Assembly: GCA_932521035.1 (NCBI GenBank)
Contig: OW051495.1
Coordinates: 9,114,001-9,178,000, forward strand
Direction: 5' to 3'
DNA length: 64,000 nucleotides
Source of the DNA: Oscheius dolichura
Taxonomy: Eukaryota > Nematoda > Chromadorea > Rhabditida > Rhabditidae
Shown here: positions 32,001 to 43,228 of the stretch, in pieces
Position numbering within the stretch: the stretch's first letter is position 1
Layout: each line of letters opens with the position of its first letter
Program-made: the position numbers and the translations under genes
Notes under the pieces: generated by a model
The model's database searches: none
What the model was told of the DNA's origin: nothing
The model's input: only the letters and a program-made list of their open reading frames with translations

Positions 32001-35000
32001 CTGCTGCAAACGTTCTATAAAAGAAACATTCTCGGCTCTAGGACCCGTTGCAATGTAATCGTGGACGAGGTCGATGTTATGCTTTTGGACAATGGGAGCA
32101 ATATGCTCTACCTCTCTCATAATGTGGCTGGACTGGAGCTTCTCGATTCATTATTTGTCTATCTTCACAAACTTGTTAATACGCCGTCGCTCAACGAAGC
32201 AGAACAGGAGAATTTCTCGTCTGCAAGACTTCGACAGAAGGTGCTGGCTGATATGTGTGGATTAATTACGAAAGAAGACATCAATGGGTTGTTATTTGAC
32301 GAAAACGATACCACTATTGCTGGCAAAGCCTGGAGGATGTTAGTCACACAAAATGTCATCAATTCCGAAGGAGTTCTTCAAGACAGTTGGGTGAGTTATG
32401 GGGAAACTGGAACCTTATGGTCAATTATTTCAAATGATACATTTGTTAGAGACTCGAATTTCTCATAGAAAAATAGGTAAAATTTTGCTAGAAAACAGAT
32501 CAAAATTTGAACAGATCACAGAGAAAACAGATCGCTTCCAAGATTACATCTTGAAAAACTTTTTTTATAACAATATTATCTTTTCAGAATTACGATAAAT
32601 TAGCCGCAGAGTTTAAAAGGAACTGCAATACGTCACGAGCTGAAAGAATTTGTGCCATGTTAGAAATGGTCAAGAATCGTCGTCAGGAGATTGGAATTCC
32701 TGGTTATCTCAAGCCGTTCGTCATTAGACATCTGGATGAGTTCATTAAAAATGCCAAACAAGGGCTCTTCTTGAAGCACAACGATGAATACGTAGTAGAT
32801 TTGGATCATACAGGACGGTCAACTGATCTACATCCAGTTATTACGATTATCGACAAGGGAACCGGCACAGATTTGAGCACATCCCAATGGAGTGAAGGAC
32901 TCCATCAATTTGTTCAGCTGAAACATGGTTGCCGTTTGACGCCCTTCAGTTTGAAGGCTGTTTTTATCTCAAACGTCTCTTATCTGAAAGGCTACAGGCG
33001 ACTCAATGGCTTCAGTGGAACTCTAGGTTCAGTGGAAGAGAACAACAGTCTTGTGGAGTTGTATAACGCGGATATGGTCAAAATACCTACATGGAAGCCA
33101 AAAATGTTCAATGAAAAAGTTCCAATTCTTTCAAGAACAAAAGAAGAATGGTTTAAGAACATCTTTGACGAAGTTTGCAACCAAATTACCGCCAGTAGAT
33201 CAGTTTTGGTTATCTGCCAATCCATTGAGAAGGTAGAAGAGCTCGACAAAGAATTCAAGCAACTGTACAGAAAAATTCGTTCACCTTCGACAGAAGTCGA
33301 AACGGCTTTTAATAGCACAATAATTTATACAAGAGAATTCGACGAATTTGATTTCACTTCGAATACGAGTCTTCCTCCTTGTAAGATAATTATTTCGACT
33401 AATTTATCCGGTCGAGGAACGGATATCACCTTGAACGAGAAGCTTGTAGAAAACGGTGGCCTGCACGTCATTGTCTCTTTCTTGCCAGAAAACAGCCGAA
33501 TTGAAAATCAAGCATATGGTAGAGCATCCAGGGGTGGACAGAAAGGTTCCGGCCAGATTATCTGCATGGTACATGAGGACAATGGCGCCAGCAATATTTT
33601 CCAATTGAAGCAGTTTCGTGATAATGCTGAAGTTCATCGATTACGCTCTTTAAAGCAATATTACGTTTATCATATTGCTATAGAGGAAGCATGCCTAAAG
33701 CTGCTTCAAGAACATTGCAGTAAAGTGATGGAAACCGTTCACACAACATCGGAAAATCTGACCATCACACAAGTCGTCTATTTTGCCCTGTTGGATGAGT
33801 GGGCCGAGTGGTTGGACTCAAAATCGGAAGAAATTAAGCAGTGTGAAAGGGCTAAAAATGATGGATTGAAAGAATATATAATGATTTCTGTAAAGAAATT
33901 CCTTGAAGCACATCCTTTTCCTGAGGGAGACGATTATTCGAAGAGCTTGGAATGGATCAAATGTCCACAGCCGCTGTTATCTATAGCCCTAATTCACCTG
34001 GAATCAGATAAGATCGATCTAGCTGGAGAAATCTTGGACAAAATAATTAAAGAGTTTCCCGAATTTCAAGCTGAAGCTTATTATTATAAGGGAATTATTG
34101 AACAGTGGACAATTCACAAAGCTCGGGAGATTCTGCCGCCACCTGAAAAAGATGAGGATGGAAAAATTGTACAGGCAAAACCCGGAAATCGATGCTGGAA
34201 AAGCGTGCAACAAGCCACGGAGTACTTACTCCTGTCACGATCATTTTTCGCTACAAGGATACGAAAAATACAAGGGATTGTTGAGATTGTCAACATCCTT
34301 CAGAAAAAGTCAACATCCATGACTTCGAGAGGATTCTCTGCCCAACAAGAAGAAGCTATCGCTGTTTTGGAATGCTTCATCGGCAGTATTGATGATCTTC
34401 TAGGCCATAGAGCCCAGCCAGACGATGTCAAACAAGGAGATGAAGATTACCGTCTTACTATTCGCCGCTTTAAAGAATATGTAAAAAGAGCGGACATCAT
34501 CACACCGCCCCAACTGGCTGAGAAGAAGATTTCGGATCAGCAGCTGCACATAATTTCTATCAATCATTGCCTACCTCCCAATATTTTGGAAAATGCTCTT
34601 CAAAGGATCAAGAAAGATGATCAGATAGAGGAGTATGACGGACAGAAGATAGTCAAAGCTGGAGAGCTGGCGAAAGTTATCGCATTGCCTAGTGTAACAG
34701 GATTTTGGGAATCCCTTCGGAGAGCTGGCTGTTTCTATTCCGAGCAGGTTTTCATTGCTGTGAAAAAAGGAGACAAGTCAAAGGTTCCTGTCCTGAAGCC
34801 GTATGAGACAACTCATTTTGAACTAGGCCCTCTGCAATTACAGCTCTCAACGGAAAACTTGAAAGAATACGATCTTTATGACGTACACGGTGCTGCTGGA
34901 AAGATCAAAGAGGACAGCGCCGAGAATGTTGAACTAGAAGAAGCAAGAGAAGCAGGATTGGTTCATATTGAAGTTGTCGCCACTATCAACTATGACGCCT

Positions 35001-38000
35001 TATTTACTCGTGAATATTTGGACCAATTTTCTTTTCTGGATGTAAATCGAGCAGCTACTGAACTGCGTATATCCCACATCGAAGCAAAATGGATTTTGGA
35101 TACATTGGAACAACATGGAATTGTGAAACGAGTTCTAGCAAAGCTAACACATCCGAAACAACCTGAGGCTAACAACAAAGTCGGAATGACTAAGGCAGAT
35201 AGTGAAACAGAGAAAAGTAACGAGCAGCAAGGTGATATCCGTTAAAACTTATCTAATGCCGATATTTTAGATGCTACAATTGGTACTCCGTCAACTTCAG
35301 CATCAAGTTCTATAGCAAATATAATAGGAGACAGAGCGAGTGGGTTCACTATAGATTATTTCCAGAAAATAGGAATACCGTAACTTCTTTCTCTTCGAAA
35401 TCCCTTCAAGACCGCATGAGAACAAAAACGAATTGAAAAGCGAAAATTACAATTTTTGTTCTCATGCGGCCCTAATAGTCTCGAAAAGAAAGAAGTGACG
35501 GTATCCCTATTTTTTTGGAAAAAAAACTATATCATAGCAGAAATGGGAGGGGGATAGTTGCTGGGTAAAACTAGGATTGAATACAGTATAGATTTAACCT
35601 ATTTTTATATCATTATATCTCAAAATGAAGGATTTCAGGCAAGAAGGAAATAATCGAGACCCATACAGCGTATTTCCCAAAAGCCAGAGTTGATTGCAGC
35701 ATGTTTCCCGCTAACATGAGGTCATCTATAGAAATGATGTTATCCCGCAACTTCTGTTACCACTACGTTCTTAAAAGTCTCAAGGCTAGCATGGAAAAAG
35801 TGATAAACGGTGAAGCGGTCACTCATCAAATTTGCCTGCCAACTGATCCCTACGCCGATCTCTACAATGATCTTCAAAATATGGGAGTAATTCGACACTC
35901 TCGTGTGACATCTGTTTTGAAAGATATCTACAAACCAGAAGTGGATAATTTTGTGCTGAAGTATTTCAAGGCAGGAGCAGCTCATTGCTCATCTAAAGTG
36001 ATGGCTGCTATGGAGAAATGTTCCTTTCCATATTTTGACCAGGAAAATGCCATGGTGAGATGGGTCAGAATGGGCACTGAGCTGAAGAGCATCACTTACT
36101 TTATCAATCCCGTCATTTACAAGCAGCTTGAGGGAAAGTCAGCAAAATTATGCACAAGAAAATGTGATCTCGTAGCCACATCCGCTTATCTAGATACCAA
36201 GAACGTTCCAGCCAGTTCCGAAATTCGTAAAACAATCTCCAACGGGCTGAGAAAAGTCGCTGTAGTTAGTGAGAAAAGTTGGTGGAAATGGATGCATGGA
36301 ACGTTCGTCACACTTCTTCCCATTACCGTACCCATATTGCTGGCAGCTGTTGCTTTCCCGGTCATTCTACCGTATGTTCTGGTTGCTATGGCCGGAGTTG
36401 CAGTTGTCGGAACAACGCTCTACTGTATGAAGCTCATTACAGAAAATCAGAAGGTCAGAAGGTCCTTGATGATGAGATTGATAACAATGGTTTCAGGTGG
36501 CTGCAACATTGAATCTCGGGCAAGAAGAAGAGTTTCACATTTTGCGCAGTTATCATGAGAGTGCTGTGGAAGCACCGAAAAAGGCAAAAAGAGACGAAAT
36601 ACAGAGAAAGGTTGGTAAAAAATTCTAACATTTATTGTTCCATCGGAAATATTGTATAGTCCGTTTCCAAAGGCCGTTGGGGGATATTTTGGCGTTTGAA
36701 CAAATTGCCCGAATTTCCAGTAGAAAATTTGAAAAATTCCAAAATTTCATTGCGAAACAGCCAAAAGGTCCAGCAACGTGAAAACAGGCCGTTGGAAACA
36801 GACAATATTGCAGGAAATGAAGAAGTCACTTGATTCTTTCACCCATTTGCTGATCCACAGACTAGGATTGGCCACATATGTGACCTCAAGCGACGAGGAT
36901 ATATCCCTTTGGCTAGAGGCATTGGAACACTGCTGTCAGAAATCTACTCATCTTCCTCTACTTCAACAGGCAATCGAATTGTGGTTCAAGTACAACACGT
37001 TAAACATGCAAGCGGTGCGTGTTCTTTCACTTCCCCCAAAAAAGTCGTTTCAGAGCCAATTTGATAGGATTTTCAAGCGAATGGAGAATAATAATCAGGA
37101 ATTACCGAAAGTTGCTGCCGCTCCACGAATGATCTTTGCTTTCTGCAGCATACTTATTGCGGAAGTCAATTTGACGAAAAAGGACAGGGATGGAACAAGA
37201 AAAGGCATAAAAACGCAGCTGAACTTCGCTCAATTTCCTGCCAACCCCAATATTAGTGTATCTCCGTTGAACACCGATTGTCCCTTATCACTGGCCCTCA
37301 GCGATTCGTTGAAGAAGATTCTTACGCCAATGATTGAAGAAAGCATTACGGCTACAGTAGATCCCGCCCTCAGTAGATTGGATGTCGCATGGAGAAAGCG
37401 CCAGGAATCTAAAATAGTGGCAATTGAGCAAGACGAAGAAGTCCTGAAGAAGAAGAAACTTCAACATAATGCTGAAAAATTGGCCAGGAAACAGACTGTC
37501 GACTTTTTAGCAACTGATCTCCACAACATCTTCCAAAGAATTGCTTTCCGAGGAATTTCCAAGCGCATGCTACAGCACATGATTAAATTCAACTATCCTT
37601 TGAGTCCTCATTGTGCTGAAAAAATCTTCAACGCCTCTGCTATGGTCCTTTTGGATATTGACAGCGACATGAAACAGCTAGATATCGAACTAAAAAGAGG
37701 AGAACAAACAATTTTCACTTACAACGGAAGGAAGAATGGTTTTGCCAAAAAAGAACAATCTTCATTGGTCATTGGCCTGGACAAGGACTCTTTCTATATA
37801 ATTGAACTCAAGGAGCTAACCGGAAACCATAGGAGCCATCTGGGACTGTTCCAAGCCCTTTGTGAATATTCTACCAAATTCTGTGATGCCTTCGCCCTGG
37901 ATTCTCAGGCCTTCGTGGAACAGATGCATGAAACGATAGCTAAAGACCTTGACTCAAAGTGGAGCAGTACTGTCTCCTGGTATGGCAATGAGAAGCTCAA

Positions 38001-38046
38001 ATGCGCTGTGGTATATTGGTATGTAAATGATGGCAAGGAGTTGTAA
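26052..38046 (+). CDS. Giant SecA-like DEAD-motor ATPase with membrane hairpin
   Basis: Eleven exons: 26052-26070, 26114-26233, 26271-26393, 26790-27135, 27177-27826, 27874-32390, 32588-35231, 35271-35339, 35639-36453, 36497-36610, 36814-38046. They sum to exactly 3,550 codons with consistent phases. SecA signatures in order: NTGEGKT (Walker A, about residue 1713), IVDEVD (about 1817), WSEGLHQFVQLKHG, NGFSGTLGS..IPTW, STNLSGRGTDI (about 2199), GGLHVIVSF and QAYGRASRGG. Before the motor come two Gly-rich collagen-like stretches (about 430-640) and a Lys/Glu-rich helical region. After it come a TPR-like segment, a hydrophobic pair (about 3055-3095) and a novel C-terminus. Bacterial SecA drives protein export through SecY and is about 900 residues, so the motor is embedded in a much larger protein. 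Substrate and compartment are unknown. If the 35231 donor is not used, the frame stops at 35245 and the tail would be a separate gene. Confidence 0.8.
26452..26755. repeat. Possible inverted-repeat element in an intron
   Basis: The fourth-exon upstream intron of the SecA-like gene is unusually long (26394-26789). Its ends carry weak inverted similarity (AGTCAGTGAGTTTTC left; inverted GTCAGTCAGTTTTTC right). No flanking duplication seen. Confidence 0.3.
35364..35513. repeat. MITE-like element in intron of the SecA-like gene
   Basis: Left AAAATAGGAATACCGTAACT and the inverted right AAAATAGGGATACCGTCACT continue into TTCTTTCTYTTCGA, with a second inner inverted pair (CGCATGAGAACAAAAA). It lies inside intron 35340-35638, the only way to keep the reading phase. 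Confidence 0.7.
36655..36807. repeat. MITE-like family B, copy 4 (intronic)
   Basis: Begins TATAGTCCGTTTCCAAAGGC and ends GGCCGTTGGAAACAGACAATA. It shares the AACAGCCAAAAGGTCC interior with the other family B copies and lies in the intron just before the last exon of the SecA-like gene. Confidence 0.7.
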
Positions 38047-38303
38047 AACACAATTTTAGATGAAAAACATTGGTCATTGGTCCGGTTCCCTATTGGTCTT
38101 GTTATCAGAGCATTCCGTGATATTCTTCATTTATTTTTCTACAGCCTCTTTCTCTGTAAATTTATTCCCACTTATAGATAAATACTAATGTAAACAAAAC
38201 AAAAACTAAAAACAAATGATGTTGCACCGTTTATTTACACCATTATCCACAATAATTAGATCATTTGGCATCATCAAGGGATATTATTCTATTTACCAAC
38301 TCC

Positions 38304-39411
38304 TCATTTGCCAAGTTTAGCTGGTGGAGCAGTTTTCAGTTTGCTGAGATCCGTCGGCGGCTGGGCGGTGGCCTCGCCGGGAGTTCCCAACTTGGGCGCC
38401 GTTGGCAGGTCTTGAACTGCCGCTGCGCTTTTGTCAGTCGGCGGCGGTGCATGGAGTTTCTTTGTCTGCTTTTCTTCCTCGTGGTCATTTTCCCTGTCGC
38501 TGTCCGTGACCGAATCCGAAAGGGGACATGCCTGCTCGCGGAAGAGGAGCTGGACCTGTTTCTTGGCCTGTCTCGAAGCAGCAGCAGCAGCTGCCTTCTC
38601 TTCTTCCTCGTCTATCAGACCTTTGCCCTTCTTTATCCGGGCGACACGCACATCGGAGATTTCATTCTGTGCCGGGGTCTGCTCCAGCGGCTGATCATTG
38701 TAGCCCTTGTAGAGAATTGCCCACTTGTGCTTCCTGAAAATTGATTTTTTACATTTACCATACTCAAATTTCAATCTATTTTGTCTATTTGAACCGCTTT
38801 TAATTCAATTTGATGCAAAATTGACGGGAAGATACCGTAACCTTGGATTTGGAGCGCTCTTTCAACAAAAAAAAACAAGTCTGAAACCCGATTGACAGCT
38901 CTACTGCACCCGTAGATCCTCGGCAAGACAATTTCCATCACCCAAAAAAGCTACAAACTGCCTTTAGATGACTGAAAAGCTCCCGTACGCCCGCACAAGT
39001 AGTTTTTTAGGCCGGGACAGGTTCCATAACGAAGGCAGGGGGTTTCAAGCCAAAAACTTACTTAATAGACTGATTAGCTAGCTCGCGTATATATTTGTGA
39101 TTCTTCCAGATTTTCTGAACATCAGTAGTCGAAGAAGTGCAAAGAGTATAAATGCAAGAGTAGCGATCTTTCATGGGTACTGGTGTGCCGGGTTTGGTGC
39201 CTTTATAGATCAGCTGTACATTGATATGGTCACCGGGAGCCACTTTACCATAGACTGGACGCATCTTATACCGTCCGGGGCGGGTGCTCTTCATTTTGAA
39301 CGTGATCGTCTGACAGCCGTCGTTGGTAATAGTCATCGTCACTTGCTGCTTGCTGTTGTCCGGCATGTAGGTGACACTCTCGGTTGGGGGTGAACGAGAC
39401 CTTTGATAAGG
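38304..39411 (-). CDS. Major sperm protein (MSP) domain protein with charged tail
   Basis: The upstream exon (about 39410-39060) encodes an MSP fold: TITNDGCQTITFKMKSTRPG, then RYKMRPVYGKVAPGDHINVQ and PMKDRYSC. Classical MSPs are about 127 residues and build the sperm cytoskeleton; MSP-domain proteins otherwise act as ER or trafficking adaptors. After an intron of about 325 bases (GTAAGT donor at 39060, TTTTCAG acceptor) a second exon gives KHKWAILYKGYNDQPLEQTP, an Ala/Glu/Lys helix, an acidic stretch and a Pro/Lys-rich C-terminus ending at 38304. The longer tail makes it an MSP-domain protein rather than a canonical sperm MSP. The initiator is not found: the exon appears to begin after a CTGGCTAG acceptor, and the nearby ATGGCC is out of frame. 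Confidence 0.7.
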
Positions 39412-39642
39412 CCATCCTAGCCAGAAAACGATGCGAAAAATGAGCAAAAGCAAAAAAAAATTGAAGATCTCAGTCTAATCTTGAGATTTGACAAAAAGCG
39501 GCTCGGGAATAACTGTGCGGATAAGTAAATCAAAAGCTGTCACAATTTTCTGCTCAAATTTATGGAGATAAAAATTTTTTGTGGTTCTTTCTGATCGTTT
39601 TGTTGAATATTTTATGCCTACTTTATGACAGTTGTACACTTT

Positions 39643-41235
39643 TTATGACCACATAATCTTCAAAGCAGTGAAATAGGCATGCCCATCCGTCTTGTCTTGG
39701 GACATTCGCTGTAGTAGCTGCCTCCTTTTCACTTGGAATTTCTTCAAATGGTACCATATCAACAGAGGAGAAAGGACTGTATAGTAGGGGATAATCTAAA
39801 AACCAGACTCGGTTTAATGCAGAGTACGAAGACTCACATTGACAAAGGTTAAAGTACTCTTGAATATTTGAGAACTCGTCCAGTCTGGCTTGAAATAGAA
39901 GGAGATTCCGTTGAGCGTTCCGTAAAGAACAAGGAATACCGTAAGAAACGTCGTTTGAGGAGCCAAAATCTTGAGGACAATGACATTTTCCGAATTTTGA
40001 TATCTCCTTACCATGTCGGCCAGGGTACTGGAACTGAAAAATTACCTTCCACCTTTGAAATTGCCGTTTTCTTGTCGGAAACGACTCGGATCGACGCCAT
40101 TTTAACTCACCTGGCAGTTACGGCTTTATTGTATCGCATAACAATAAAACAACCAAGAAAGGTGACCAGAGCAACGATCGTGTTGAAGATACACGTCACG
40201 TAGAAGACTTCTTCCACTGTGAAGTTGTTTGAGGTTCCGCAATAAGTTGTCTGCTGCGAGAGATCCCAGTTCTTGAACATTAGAAGGACACTTCCGATGG
40301 CTAGAAGCACCTGGAAGAAGTACAAGTTATTTGAAATGATTAGTCAAGTATTAGTTGTTGTCCTTGACAAGATCTGGGGTCTATGGGAGTGGGGAAACCG
40401 AGATTAGGCCAGTAACTCTTTTTGCTACAGTAAGAATGACCCGCTTTGCGGAGATCAGTAACTGGGGTTTAGGTGACCTCTCCCGAGATTTTTTTAGCAC
40501 AAAATGAAATTCTTCAAATTGATTTCAAAGGTTCAAACTTCCGCTAAAGCGTCAAGATTCAATGAATGCGGCTGCAACATCTGGGCATATTCTTTGAAAC
40601 CCAATAACTATTCTGATAAAATTGGAAAAATTATTTCTTTATACCAGTACCCAATAAAATTGGTACTCACCACGAAAACTCCTAGAATGACCCCCAGATA
40701 GCTGTTCATTTTCTCATATTTGCCAAGAAAATTAGTGGCTACAATTCTCTCCACAATCATAGCCATTTGGCAATAAATAAAGAGATTTGTTGCCCCGGCG
40801 GAGGGCAGCCGAGACCAATAACAAAAGAGGTTCGAGAGGTAGAGATCACAAAGATTAGTGGATGTCCACAATACATAGGTATGAACAATCTAAACACGGA
40901 CTTTAAAAGATACACTACTCTGATGGGCACCTGAAGTCCAGCTAACGACACTCCATGAACCAAATATCCTACTAGTAGAATATAGATGAGGATCTGAATT
41001 AGGCAAGGGAGAAGTACAGTGAACTTGAGGCCGCACCTTGAAATTTCTATGGAAATAGAGCATTTTTCTCCCATAAATAAGGAAAGCACTTGTAACGAAG
41101 ATAGAGAGTAGACTGGCAACGATATGGACATAAATAGCGATGTGTTGAGCGTTTCCCTCGTAGTAGGAGAGGGCTGCGACACAGCTCTGAAGTGTATACA
41201 GTTTAACACACTTTTTGACTTACAGAAACACTCAT
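39643..41235 (-). CDS. Srab-type 7TM chemoreceptor
   Basis: ATG at 41235 (MSVS), a short intron, then hydrophobic exons. Srab/Sra-family features: GRKMLYFHRNFKILIYILLV with LAGLQIVHTYV (TM2-3), MAMIVERIVATNF (the IERT-like motif after TM3), and a TM4-5 block (IFNTIVALVTFLGCFIVM). RRYQNSENVIVLKIL is the RYQ..EN hallmark of the family. The last exon is IIPYYTVLSPLLIWYHLKK, with the stop at 39643. These G-protein-coupled receptors act in the cilia of nematode sensory neurons; the ligand is unknown. All introns but one (about 290 bases, 40665-40374) are about 40-80 bases. The protein is of normal receptor length (about 330 residues) and looks intact. Confidence 0.8.
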
Positions 41236-42479
41236 AAAAAGTTAAAGGACTGGGCGAGATTCTTCTTTGGTATTCTGAAAGGACATTTTAAGATGGGTTG
41301 GAGGGTAAGAGGCTGGAAGTAGCTGGAGGAAGGGTATTTGGACCTGTTTGATCATTCTGGGAGAACAGTGACAAGGGCTGTGCGACCCGAACTTTGATCC
41401 ACAAGAGGATAGATGCGAACAAGGATGTAAATGGAACAGCTTCTGGTCATGCGTACCTGATTCAGCAACAATTTAACAACAGTAGCAAGCATCCTTGATT
41501 TAATGAAATAGCAGGCTACATAGACCTCGCATTACCATCTTGACCTTTGTATTGTGATTTTCAGTACAACTCAAAAAAACTAGAGAAAAAGCCGAAATAA
41601 CCCGAACAATGAAAGAAAATTACTGTTTGGAACGCCATTAGAAGGCCCCTGATCTCATTGCGGGGGTGGTTCTATTCAGAGTTCTTCGATAATTGGGAAA
41701 AAAGCTGATAGAAGGTGCATTTTATAAATAGGGAGAATGCCAACAATGACAAATGATGTAAATGTTGAGGAGAGAAAGGTGTTGGGTTCTAGATAATTAC
41801 AGCGCGGAACCTAATAATCACAAGGCACGACAAAGGGGGTGGGGGATAATTTTGCTATATGGAAAAAATGAGGCAGGGATCAGCTGTTATGTGTTCGTTG
41901 AGTCCTTAGTTTTGGAGCTTTCCTGGGGAAACGGGGAAGTGAGAAGGAAGAGTCTGCTGTTTTGTGGCTGATGGGAATGTCTACAAGAGAAAAGGTCAGA
42001 AATAACATCATGGCCGAAATGAATACGTGAATAATTAATCTATTCTCAATAAACTTTATGAATATGTTCATCAGGGTTGTTCCTGGCGAATACCAGAAGA
42101 ACGAAGCTCTAAATAGACATGCAAAAAGTCACGATTAGACTCCGAGTGGGTTTCGCCTTCTAATACCAGTAGACGGAGTGTGTGCGTTCTGTTGCGCGGG
42201 GGAGTCTCACAAAGAAAGCAAGGATTAGGCGTAAAGGGGGATCGAACAGTGATGCTGCCTCTAAGCTAGCTCTCGTCATAGGAGACGGATCTTCTAGGAA
42301 TCCATAAAGACAGACGAATAATGACCCAACATCACCGGCCGCGTAAATGTAATCCATCACCTTTGCAGCTGGAAATAGCAGACAATCGCGCGGCGGTGGA
42401 GCACTTCCTGGAGTCCTGCCCTCTTTGAATAAAGCGAAGAAGAAAAATTTGGAATACAAGATTTAATTGTTACACCTTG
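41236..42479. other. Spacer between receptor and an uncertain gene
   Basis: About 1.2 kb with no confident exon. Minus-strand ORFs around 42160-42459 are open but lack family features or consistent splice partners. Confidence 0.35.
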
Positions 42480-43070
42480 GCGCGGTTTGGTATTTGATTT
42501 AAAAAAAACATTCTAAATTGATGCTGAAAATTCCAGGTCAGTTTATTCTGGATACGTATACGAAGGAGATAAGACGAAACGTTACATAATTTATACAACG
42601 TAAACATATCACAATTGAGTTGACCGTCTACTACCCCCAGAAATATATCTGCGCCCCGCCAGGACCATACTTGGCTGGCCAACGTTCTTCCTCACCGCAC
42701 CCAAAAACTCACCAAATGTGCGCCGCACTCGAATAATTCGACCTTGCTTATTTTTTTATGCCCATCTAAAGCCAGAAGAATTGTAAAGATTGGTGATCTC
42801 AAAAAATAAATAAAAATATTTGCTAAATGTGCTGGTGTGACTCCTTCTCCCATCCCGGAGGTCTTCTTCCTAGCCGGTAGAGTCTTACAAGGCCACCCTT
42901 TTGATTGCCAGCTGTAAGGGGTCTCAGATACTCTGGGACAGTTATTTGGCATTCAAGAAATGTCGAATGTTTGCTTGTCCCAAGCCTCATTTGCCCTTGG
43001 TGGCCAAACTCCGTCCATTTGCAGAATCGCGGGCTACGTAGGCATACGGGTAGTAAGCACAATAATCCAG
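42480..43070 (-). CDS. Putative minus-strand gene, unrecognised, possibly degenerate
   Basis: Three exon-like blocks join with plausible sites: HSTFLECQITVPEYL..LTAGNQKGG (about 43060-42895); IFIYFLRSPIFTILLALDGH with KKISKVELFECGAHL (about 42820-42714), ending at a GTGAGT donor; and VWSWRGADIFLGVVDGQLN with YKLCNVSSYLLRIRIQNK. Composition is protein-like, but neither a start nor an end is clear and no family is recognised. Confidence 0.25.
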
Positions 43071-43228
43071 AATATTTACTGAATATAGTAGCATTTTGTA
43101 GCTCAACATCTACCCTTTACGCCTATAAACACACAGGGTATATAGAGTTTTTTCTCTTCTTGTAGAGAAGAAAGGAAATAAAAGCGTCTAGTCTCCTGCT
43201 AGACTCTGGTTCTCCTCCTCCTCTCTAA

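Noticed and set aside
27874-35231. Bacterial contamination or endosymbiont DNA carrying secA
   Set aside because: The motor region is split by introns with eukaryotic splice sites, contains a MITE-like element nearby, is fused to non-SecA sequence, and is flanked by nematode-type genes.
35370-35400. MITE terminus providing the 5' splice site (GTAACTTC) of the SecA-like gene
   Set aside because: That donor leaves the wrong phase for the exon at 35639; the GTGGGT donor at 35340 fits and removes the whole element.
36778-36813. ATG at 36778 as the start of a separate C-terminal gene
   Set aside because: It lies inside the family B repeat; an in-phase CAG acceptor at 36813 and upstream donor at 36611 explain the exon.
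38265-38744. Plus-strand ORFs opposite the MSP-domain gene tail
   Set aside because: Antisense shadows of a Lys/Glu/Ala-rich exon; Ser/Leu/Phe-rich with no domain.
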